From NCBI GenBank assembly GCA_937960785.1, contig CALGOZ010000141.1:1-7530 (forward strand): DNA of 7,530 nt. The letters run 5' to 3'. The position numbers and the translations under genes are program-made. Within the stretch, counting starts at the first letter, position 1, and each line of letters starts with the position of its first letter. This stretch comes from an uncultured Pseudogracilibacillus sp. GTDB lineage: Bacteria; Bacillota; Bacilli; Bacillales; Amphibacillaceae. Shown here in pieces: positions 1 to 5,225 of the stretch. Under the pieces are notes generated by a model that searched no databases, was not told where the DNA came from, and worked only from the letters and a program-made list of their open reading frames with translations.

Positions 1-1
1 T

Positions 2-451
2 GCCACCACGCATACATATGATGATCGGGTGGCGACTGTAACAGATGTAAAAGAAGTCGGTATCTCCCCATGTTCCGGTGTAATTATCGGAATGAAAGAG
101 ACGATGCAAGACGTCATTAATATGGGGCAGGCCCTAAAAGAATTAGATGTCGATTCGGTACCGATTAACTTTTTACATGCGATTGAAGGTACACCTCTAG
201 AAGGAACAGATGAACTAAACCCTTTATATTGTTTAAAAGTGTTAGCTTATTTCCGATTTAAACTACCCACAAAGGAAATCCGCATCTCCGGCGGTAGAGA
301 GAAGAATTTACGAAGCCTACAACCCCTTGGCCTGTACGCTGCCAACTCCATTTTCGTTGGCAACTATTTAACAACTGATGGCCAGGAAGTCCATCGAGAT
401 CATCAAATGATTGAAGATTTAGGTTTTGAAATCGAATATTGTAATGCATAA
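2..451 (+). CDS. bioB: Biotin synthase, C-terminal part (5' end outside window)
   Basis: Radical-SAM enzyme that inserts sulfur into dethiobiotin to make biotin, the last step of biotin synthesis, in the cytoplasm. The frame is open from base 2, so the true start lies upstream; about 149 C-terminal residues are present and the CxxxCxxC radical-SAM motif is outside the window. Visible family motifs are THTYDDRV, ISPCSGVIIGM, NFLHAIEGTPLEG, EIRISGGRE and LYAANSIFVGNYLTT. The first Arg of RISGGRE (fragment residue 94) corresponds to Arg260 of E. coli BioB, a ligand of the [2Fe-2S] cluster that supplies the sulfur, so the visible part looks functional. The ending EDLGFEIEYCNA is close to the usual BioB end, so the 3' end is intact. 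No other bio gene follows; the next gene is an unrelated peptide transporter about 750 bases away. Confidence 0.95.
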   Translation, partial: ATTHTYDDRVATVTDVKEVGISPCSGVIIGMKETMQDVINMGQALKELDVDSVPINFLHAIEGTPLEGTDELNPLYCLKVLAYFRFKLPTKEIRISGGREKNLRSLQPLGLYAANSIFVGNYLTTDGQEVHRDHQMIEDLGFEIEYCNA

Positions 452-454
452 AAT

Positions 455-478
455 AGGCTTTAGTTGCCTTTAATTTTA
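455..478 (+). terminator. Weak candidate terminator after bioB
   Basis: Four bases after the bioB stop, AGGC (455-458) can pair with GCCT (466-469) around a 7-base loop, followed by TTAATTTT. The stem is only 4 pairs, so this is a poor intrinsic terminator. The stronger hairpin at 495-523 may do this job instead. Confidence 0.2.
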
Positions 479-494
479 CTAATCTCCTGTACCA

Positions 495-523
495 TCCCCA
501 TCTATAGTCTCTATAGGTGGGGA
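495..523. repeat. Strong 13-bp hairpin without a T-run
   Basis: TCCCCATCTATAG (495-507) pairs with CTATAGGTGGGGA (511-523) around the loop TCT, with a single G-T wobble. It begins 44 bases after the bioB stop. No run of T follows on either strand, so it is not a standard intrinsic terminator. It could stabilise the bioB mRNA 3' end, or be a leftover terminal hairpin of an IS200/IS605-type element, whose ends carry hairpins of this kind; no transposase gene is visible. Confidence 0.55.
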
Positions 524-547
524 CAAACCATTAATCAAGAACAAGAT

Positions 548-642
548 TATCCTAAAGTTTTCCTACTAGTTAACTTGAAGCCCTTTCCTAGAGCCTTTAA
601 GGATAGACTAAGAAGCTTCAATAGAGGTAAGATTTTAACTAG
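548..642. repeat. Cluster of overlapping inverted repeats, possible structured RNA
   Basis: Three inverted repeats overlap here: CTAGTTAA (566-573) with TTAACTAG (635-642); TTGAAGC (575-581) with GCTTCAA (615-621), nested inside the first; and TATCCTAAAG (548-557) with CTTTAAGGATA (595-605, one extra base), which would cross the others. The first two together could form one interrupted 15-bp stem. There is no promoter I can point to and no known RNA family I recognise. In AT-rich DNA some of this may be chance. Confidence 0.3.
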
Positions 643-806
643 CAAAAAAGCGTAATTACCTTCAATTATCGAAGGAAATAGGTCATAACAAGCTCGTTTT
701 ATTAAGTTTTAAAACTCTTTTCCTAAAGATGATTCTTAAGTCGAATTTAGCTAGCCCCCTCACAAGATGGATGAATTTAATTTAAATATAGTTTTTTACA
801 TATGCA

Positions 807-837
807 TTGACTTTTCAAAAAAATAGTGTACTATATT
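807..837 (+). promoter_or_regulatory. Candidate sigma-A promoter P1 of the opp operon
   Basis: A -35 box TTGACT (807-812, 5 of 6 to consensus) is followed by TACTAT (829-834, 16-base spacer, 4 of 6) or TATATT (832-837, 5 of 6 but a 19-base spacer). It is the best -35 in the gap. It would give a leader of roughly 360 bases before the oppD start. Called from sequence only. Confidence 0.45.
810..824. promoter_or_regulatory. CodY-like box overlapping promoter P1
   Basis: ACTTTTCAAAAAAAT matches the CodY consensus AATTTTCWGAAAATT at 12 of 15 positions and sits across the -35 and spacer of P1, where binding would block transcription. CodY is the GTP and branched-chain amino acid sensor that represses peptide permeases in Bacillaceae. 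The AT-rich surroundings make near-matches common, and a poorer 12-of-15 match lacking the central C and G lies at 977-991, so this is tentative. Confidence 0.3.
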
Positions 838-1039
838 TATGACTATTAATTAAAAGCATTTTTACATATTTATATTATTAATTTATTTTTTCGCCATCCT
901 AATGAATTCACATTCATTTTTATGTATATTTATCATGACCTTACAAAATATTTCTTTAATTTCAAAGGATTTCATCAATTTTTAAAAAAATATTAACCAC
1001 CCACATTCTAGTAAATGATAGATATTATCTTTTCTTATG

Positions 1040-1068
1040 TTGTAAGCGATAACAATTAATTATCTAAT
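1040..1068 (+). promoter_or_regulatory. Candidate sigma-A promoter P2 of the opp operon
   Basis: TTGTAA (1040-1045, 4 of 6) and TCTAAT (1063-1068, 5 of 6) are separated by an ideal 17 bases. A transcript from here would start near 1075 and have a leader of about 130 bases before the oppD GTG at 1206. The cre-like operator overlaps the -35 and spacer, which supports a real regulated promoter at this place. Confidence 0.4.
1041..1054. promoter_or_regulatory. cre site (CcpA / LacI-GalR family operator)
   Basis: TGTAAGCGATAACA matches the cre consensus TGWAARCGYTWNCW at 13 of 14 positions. The wider TTGTAAGCGATAACAATT (1040-1057) is a pseudo-palindrome around a central CG and resembles the lac operator with one base removed, as expected for a LacI/GalR family site. 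It covers the -35 and spacer of P2, so binding should repress the opp operon when preferred sugars are present. CcpA is the likeliest regulator; another LacI-family protein is possible. Confidence 0.65.
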
Positions 1069-1205
1069 TATATTGGGGTTTGTTATGTTATAGTGCAATA
1101 ATTCAGATAATTCTTTGTTTGAGTTAAGTTGTGACAAAATTCCGCAAGTTTATGCTATATTTATATATGTTTACTTTAAGATTATTTAACAAAGTAGGTG
1201 AAACC

Positions 1206-2219
1206 GTGCCAAATCGTATTTTAGAGATTAAAAATTTAACTACCTCTTTCCGCATTGGTGACAATTACTATGCGGCAGTAGATGACGTTTCTTTAAATGT
1301 AAATAAAAATGAAGTTCTCGCGATTGTCGGTGAATCCGGTAGTGGTAAGAGTGCTTTAGCTTTTTCTATTATGGGTTTACATCGTAACGCAAAAATAGAA
1401 GGTGAAATTAATTTTAAAGGAAAAAATCTAATCGAAACTCCTTTACATAAAATGAATAAATTACGGGGAAAACATCTCGGGATGATTTTCCAAGATCCGT
1501 TAACAGCTCTTAATCCTTTAATGACAATTGGAAAACAGATCGATGAAGTCCTATATTTACATGATAATTCGTTAAATGCGAAGCAACGCGAACAAAAGGT
1601 TTTATCTTTATTAGAGCAAGTTGGTATTCCGTATCCGAAGCGAACTTTTGACCAATTTCCTCATGAATTATCAGGTGGAATGCGACAACGAGTCATTATC
1701 GCTATTGCAATTGCTAATAATCCTGAACTTTTGATTGCTGATGAACCAACGACAGCGCTCGATGCGACGATTCAGGCGCAAATTTTACAATTAATTCGCG
1801 ATTTAAAAGATAATATGAATTCAGGAATCATTTTAATCACTCATGATCTAGGTGTCGTAGCAGAAATGGCGGACCGTGTTGCGGTTATGTATGCTGGTCA
1901 AATTGTAGAAATTGCTGATGTGTATACTTTATTTGAAAAACCGCTACATCCGTACACTCGTTCCCTTCTTAATTCGATTCCTTCGAATGTGGAACCTAAG
2001 CAGAAGTTGCATGTCATTCAAGGAATCGTTCCGGCTTTACAACATTTACCTCGTGTTGGATGTCGCTTCAAAGACCGAATTCCTTGGATTCCTGAAGAGG
2101 CTCATGAAGCAGATCCAGTTTTACACGAAGTAAGTGAAGGGCATTTTGTCCGTTGTACATGCTATAAAGATTTTTACTTAAATGGTGAAAAGGAGGCTGT
2201 ACAGCATGAGTTATCTTGA
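1206..2219 (+). CDS. oppD: Oligopeptide ABC transporter ATP-binding protein OppD
   Basis: One of the two cytoplasmic ATPases that power the peptide importer. From the GTG at 1206 it has 337 residues, normal for OppD. Motifs in order: Walker A GESGSGKS (42-49), Q-loop IFQDP (94-98), signature LSGGMRQR (155-162), Walker B LLIADEP (175-181), D-loop TALD (183-186), switch His213 in THD. The HPYTRSLLNSIP segment (248-259) starts the oligopeptide-type C-terminal domain. The usual GCPFAPRCP-like cysteine cluster is changed here: Cys286 remains (GCRFKDRIPW) and Cys317 and Cys319 occur as CTC near the end, so the spacing differs from the classic form. I chose 1206 because AGGTG (1196-1200) precedes it by 5 bases and the protein then begins as OppDs do; a GTG at 1131 would add 25 unusual residues and has no ribosome binding site. 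First gene of the operon; close relatives are called AppD or Opp4D. Confidence 0.93.
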   Translation: MPNRILEIKNLTTSFRIGDNYYAAVDDVSLNVNKNEVLAIVGESGSGKSALAFSIMGLHRNAKIEGEINFKGKNLIETPLHKMNKLRGKHLGMIFQDPLTALNPLMTIGKQIDEVLYLHDNSLNAKQREQKVLSLLEQVGIPYPKRTFDQFPHELSGGMRQRVIIAIAIANNPELLIADEPTTALDATIQAQILQLIRDLKDNMNSGIILITHDLGVVAEMADRVAVMYAGQIVEIADVYTLFEKPLHPYTRSLLNSIPSNVEPKQKLHVIQGIVPALQHLPRVGCRFKDRIPWIPEEAHEADPVLHEVSEGHFVRCTCYKDFYLNGEKEAVQHELS

Positions 2220-3144
2220 AGTGAAAGATTTAAAGGTTCACTTCCCGATTAAGGGCGGAATTTTCGGGCGAATTGTCGACTATGTGAAAGCTGTCGATGG
2301 AGTCTCCTTTACCGTTGAAAAAGGAATGACCTATGGATTAATCGGTGAATCCGGTTCAGGAAAAACGACAACAGGCCGAGCAATTATTGGTTTAAACCGC
2401 GTTACAGAAGGTCAAATTATATTCAATGGAAAAGATATTACGAACGAACGTGGACGACGTGATGATTTTAGAAAAGAAGTACAGATGATTTTTCAAGACC
2501 CTTACTCATCATTAAATCCACGTAAACGGGTTTATGACATTTTGAAAGAGCCGTTGCGCAATTTTGAAAATTTAACTCGAGAAGAAGAAAGGAAAAAAAT
2601 CGAGGAGCTACTCGAACTCGTCGGACTAAGTCGAGAAAGTATCAATAAATATCCTCATCAATTCTCTGGAGGCCAACGCCAGCGAATCGGGATTGCTCGA
2701 GCAGTTGCGACGAATCCTAAGTTAATTATTGCAGATGAGCCAGTTTCTGCCTTAGACGTCTCAGTACAAGCTCAAGTACTAAACTTTATGCAAGAAATTC
2801 AAGAAGAATTTGGGCTTACATATATTTTTATCGGCCATGATTTAGGGGTCATTCGCCATTTATGTGACCGAATCGGGATTATGTATAAAGGCCGTTTTGT
2901 CGAAGAAGGAAATACGGAAGATATTTTCAATAATCCGCAACATATTTATACAAAAAAATTAATTTCCTCGATACCGGATATTAATCCGCGTAATCGAGAA
3001 AAACAATACAATTTACGAGCAGAAGTTGAACGAGAGTATAAAGAGTCTTATAAGGATTATTTCGATGAGGAAGGATTAGCTTATCCTTTACGAGCTATTT
3101 CTGACACACATTATGTCGCATTACCGGACAAGGAGGGGGACTAA
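2206..3144 (+). CDS. oppF: Oligopeptide ABC transporter ATP-binding protein OppF
   Basis: Second ATPase of the importer, expected to pair with OppD. It has 312 residues. Motifs: Walker A GESGSGKT (47-54), Q-loop IFQDPYSSLNP (94-104), signature FSGGQRQR (152-159), Walker B LIIADEP (172-178), SALD (180-183), switch His210 in GHD. The PIKGGIFGR segment near the N-terminus (14-22) and the YTKKLISSIP segment are OppF hallmarks. The start at ATG 2206 follows AAAAGGAGG (2188-2196) with a 9-base gap; the in-frame ATG at 2182 lies before that site and is rejected. It overlaps the end of oppD by 14 bases, pointing to translational coupling and balanced amounts of the two ATPases. All nucleotide-binding motifs are intact. 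Also known as AppF or Opp4F in related systems. Confidence 0.94.
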   Translation: MSYLEVKDLKVHFPIKGGIFGRIVDYVKAVDGVSFTVEKGMTYGLIGESGSGKTTTGRAIIGLNRVTEGQIIFNGKDITNERGRRDDFRKEVQMIFQDPYSSLNPRKRVYDILKEPLRNFENLTREEERKKIEELLELVGLSRESINKYPHQFSGGQRQRIGIARAVATNPKLIIADEPVSALDVSVQAQVLNFMQEIQEEFGLTYIFIGHDLGVIRHLCDRIGIMYKGRFVEEGNTEDIFNNPQHIYTKKLISSIPDINPRNREKQYNLRAEVEREYKESYKDYFDEEGLAYPLRAISDTHYVALPDKEGD

Positions 3145-4106
3145 TGTGGAAGTTTACCGTAAGGCGTATTTTAATTATGATTCCACAGCTTATACTCCTA
3201 AGTTTACTCGTCTTTATTTTAGCTAAATTTATGCCGGGAGATGCTTTAACCGGACAAATTGATCCGAATATCGACCCGAAAACAATCGAAGAACAGCGAG
3301 AAAAGTTAGGTTGGAATGATCCATGGCATGAGCAATATGGGCGATGGGTCGCTGGTGTTGTTAAAGGCGACTTTGGAAAATCGTTCCGTCATAAAATGGA
3401 TGTAAAAGATTTAATTAGTCAACGTTTAGTAAATACGTTTTGGTTATCTCTTGCTGCCCTTATTATTACATACATTATCGCTATACCTTTAGGAATTATA
3501 AGTGGTAGGTATAATGATAGCTGGCTCGATCAGGCGATAACCGGCTATACGTATCTCGGCTTTGCCACACCGATTTTTATCTTTGCTCTTGTAATGGTTT
3601 GGGTATTTGGTTTCCAACTCGACATATTTCCAACCGGTGGAAGCGTAAAACCAGGTCTAACTCCTGGAACGTTTGAATATGTCTTAAGTAAAATATATTA
3701 TTTATTGTTACCTGCGTTTTCAATGGCTCTTATTACAACCGTAAGTACAGTCCAATATTTGCGAAATGAGATTGTCGATTTAAAGCATCGAGATTTTATT
3801 TTAACAGCTCGAGCAAAAGGTGCATCAGAGCGACGTATTTATAACCGGCATATTTTCCGTAACGCTTTGTTACCGATCGCTGCTTTTTTCGGTTATGAAC
3901 TAGCAGGCCTTATCGGAGGATCGATTTTCATCGAAGCGATCTTCAGTTACCCAGGTATGGGGCAACTTTTCTTAGATTCAATTAACTTGCGAGACTACTC
4001 CGTCGTTACTGCGTGTGTTCTTATTTTTGGTGCAGCGACGATAATCGGCTCTTTAATTTCGGACATTCTTTTAAGTATTATCGATCCAAGAATCCGTATT
4101 AAATAA
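3144..4106 (+). CDS. oppB: Oligopeptide ABC transporter permease OppB
   Basis: First of two membrane permeases forming the peptide channel. It has 320 residues. It starts with an RRILIMIPQ motif and a first membrane helix (about 9-29), then the MPGD motif (30-33) and a long outside loop containing DPNIDP and KLGWNDPW. Five more hydrophobic segments lie at about 99-120, 137-157, 185-206, 241-263 and 286-312. The cytoplasmic EAA loop, which docks the ATPase, is at about 217-240 (DFILTARAKG). The protein ends DPRIRIK, as expected. The start ATG overlaps the oppF stop by one base (TAATG), with AAGGAGG (3130-3136) seven bases before it. The sequence looks closest to the AppB/Opp4B group of Firmicute peptide permeases, judged from memory of the family. 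Confidence 0.94.
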   Translation: MWKFTVRRILIMIPQLILLSLLVFILAKFMPGDALTGQIDPNIDPKTIEEQREKLGWNDPWHEQYGRWVAGVVKGDFGKSFRHKMDVKDLISQRLVNTFWLSLAALIITYIIAIPLGIISGRYNDSWLDQAITGYTYLGFATPIFIFALVMVWVFGFQLDIFPTGGSVKPGLTPGTFEYVLSKIYYLLLPAFSMALITTVSTVQYLRNEIVDLKHRDFILTARAKGASERRIYNRHIFRNALLPIAAFFGYELAGLIGGSIFIEAIFSYPGMGQLFLDSINLRDYSVVTACVLIFGAATIIGSLISDILLSIIDPRIRIK

Positions 4107-4135
4107 CATTGAAAACGCAAGGTGAGGTGAAATTC

Positions 4136-5029
4136 GTGGATATAAAAGAACAAGTCGAAGAAGTTGCAGAAAGCCCTATAGGGTTTAAAGTAATTTGGCG
4201 AGAAATTGTGCGCGATAAATTAGCGCTAATTTCTTTAATATTTTTCTTATTCGTTACTATCTCGGTGTTCGGGATTTCAATTATATTAGATCAAGACCAA
4301 ATTGTTCGAGTCGATCTATTTGCAATATATGAACCACCATCGAGCGAACATTGGCTCGGTACCGATTACGGTGGACGGGATGTCTTCGGACAACTAATTA
4401 TCGGTGCGAAGAACTCCCTTGCGATAGGATTCCTCGTAACGTTATTTTCTGGTATAATTGGAATTACTGTGGGAATTGTCGCTGGATATTTCGGTGGCAC
4501 GGTTGACAATATTTTAATGAGAATCGTTGACTTCTTTATGGTTTTACCTTTTTTAATGATTGTTATCGTGTTCGTTGCAATCGTTCCGAAATATTCCGTC
4601 GTAAGTTTCTCACTAATTATGACATCGTTTTTATGGATGGGAATTGCCCGATTAATTCGATCTAGAGCGTTACAAGAAGGCGAACTTGACTATATACAAG
4701 CATCAAAAACCCTCGGCTCTTCCCATTTGAAAATTATGTTTACACAGTTGTTACCGAACTTAAGTACATTGATCGTCGTTACAATGACGTTAAATTTAGC
4801 TGCAAACATCGGTATTGAATCTGGTTTATCTTTCTTAGGTTTTGGGTTCCCAGAATCAACGCCGAGCTTAGGGACCTTGCTAAGCTATGCACGAAATCCC
4901 CAAGTACTAGAGCATCGTTGGTGGATTTGGATTCCACCTGCCCTACTCATCTTATTATTAATGCTCGCTGTACGTAACGTTGGTGAAGCGATTAAGCGTG
5001 CGACAGATGCAAGACAACGTCGAGGATAA
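4136..5029 (+). CDS. oppC: Oligopeptide ABC transporter permease OppC
   Basis: Second membrane permease, partner of OppB. It has 297 residues from the GTG at 4136. After a short acidic cytoplasmic N-terminus come the first helix (about 29-51), the family hallmark HWLGTDYGGRD (72-82), several further hydrophobic helices, and the EAA loop DYIQASKTLG (185-194). The SGLSFLGFGFPESTPSLGTLL stretch before the last helix is typical of OppC/DppC. I prefer GTG 4136 because GAGGTGA (4124-4130) stands five bases before it; a TTG at 4109 would add 9 residues but lies before that site. The gap after oppB is 29 bases, so the two are co-transcribed. The sequence looks like the group sometimes called Opp4C or AppC. 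Confidence 0.93.
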   Translation: MDIKEQVEEVAESPIGFKVIWREIVRDKLALISLIFFLFVTISVFGISIILDQDQIVRVDLFAIYEPPSSEHWLGTDYGGRDVFGQLIIGAKNSLAIGFLVTLFSGIIGITVGIVAGYFGGTVDNILMRIVDFFMVLPFLMIVIVFVAIVPKYSVVSFSLIMTSFLWMGIARLIRSRALQEGELDYIQASKTLGSSHLKIMFTQLLPNLSTLIVVTMTLNLAANIGIESGLSFLGFGFPESTPSLGTLLSYARNPQVLEHRWWIWIPPALLILLLMLAVRNVGEAIKRATDARQRRG

Positions 5030-5047
5030 TTTATATAATATCATCCC

Positions 5048-5067
5048 GAACGGCTAATCCGCCGTTC
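5048..5067 (+). repeat. Hairpin A in oppC-oppA spacer
   Basis: GAACGGC (5048-5054) and GCCGTTC (5061-5067) pair perfectly over 7 bp around the 6-base loop TAATCC. It starts 18 bases after the oppC stop. No T-run follows. Part of its right arm (TCCGCC, 5058-5063) can instead pair with GGCGGA (5076-5081). Confidence 0.6.
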
Positions 5068-5075
5068 CACATATA

Positions 5076-5105
5076 GGCGGAAAGCGGGATAGCCCGTTTT
5101 CCACC
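5076..5105 (+). repeat. Hairpin B in oppC-oppA spacer (partial terminator or stabiliser)
   Basis: GGAAAGCGGG (5079-5088) pairs with CCCGTTTTCC (5093-5102) around the loop ATAG, 10 bp with one G-U pair. Two further G-C pairs (5076-5077 with 5104-5105) follow beyond a single mismatch. A T-run (TTTTTT) comes about 12 bases later at 5118-5123, too far for an efficient intrinsic terminator. It may protect the upstream mRNA from 3' exonucleases or reduce read-through. Confidence 0.55.
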
Positions 5106-5205
5106 AAACGATGTGTATTTTTTAAAGGGGGGTGAAGAAAGCGTCTACAAAAGGTTTGATTAAATAAAATTATTCTAGGTGGTATTCAGTTTATTATTTT
5201 AAAAG

Positions 5206-5213
5206 AAAGGGAG
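5206..5213 (+). promoter_or_regulatory. Ribosome binding site of oppA
   Basis: AAAGGGAG stands 12 bases before the ATG at 5226, slightly farther than usual, with an A-rich spacer. It supports the ATG at 5226 over the internal ATG at 5241. Confidence 0.6.
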
Positions 5214-5225
5214 ATTTACAAAAAA

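Larger units (their letters stand above)
452..1205. other. Long AT-rich intergenic region between bioB and the opp operon
   Basis: There is no credible gene here. The left part (about 455-642) contains a weak hairpin just after bioB, a strong hairpin at 495-523 and further inverted repeats listed separately. A 12-base perfect palindrome AGTTTTAAAACT lies at 705-716, and an AATGAA/TTCATT inverted repeat at 901-918; I assign neither a role. The right part carries the two candidate promoters and regulator sites for the operon. The stretch 840-1020 is very AT-rich and otherwise featureless to my eye. The open frame at 464-655 (TTG start, no ribosome binding site) matches nothing I recognise and is treated as chance. 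Confidence 0.7.
5030..5225 (+). other. oppC-oppA spacer with competing RNA hairpins
   Basis: This 196-base gap contrasts with the tight packing of the first four genes. Its first half is rich in pairing elements, listed separately; its second half is AT-rich and ends in the oppA ribosome binding site. I see no convincing promoter: TTGATT at 5156-5161 lacks a -10 at the right distance. An 11-codon GTG frame at 5132-5167 is directly next to its G-run and is probably not translated. The likely role is to set different levels of the binding protein and the membrane proteins by RNA processing, stabilisation or partial termination; that is inference. Confidence 0.6.

Noticed and set aside
464..655. 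63-codon open frame on the + strand
   Set aside because: TTG start, no ribosome binding site, lies across a hairpin and inverted repeats, and resembles no family I know.
705..716. Perfect 12-base palindrome AGTTTTAAAACT
   Set aside because: Made only of A/T runs with a short core, not at a promoter, and likely by chance in this AT-rich gap.
1912..2133. 73-codon frame inside oppD
   Set aside because: Overlaps the conserved OppD C-terminal domain in another frame and lacks a ribosome binding site.
5156..5161. TTGATT as -35 of a separate oppA promoter
   Set aside because: No acceptable -10 at 16-18 bases; nearby AT-rich hexamers are at the wrong spacing.
5132..5167. 11-codon GTG frame resembling the first residues of OppA
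   Set aside because: The G-run touches the start codon with no proper spacing, and the likeness to MKKTS is too short to mean duplication.
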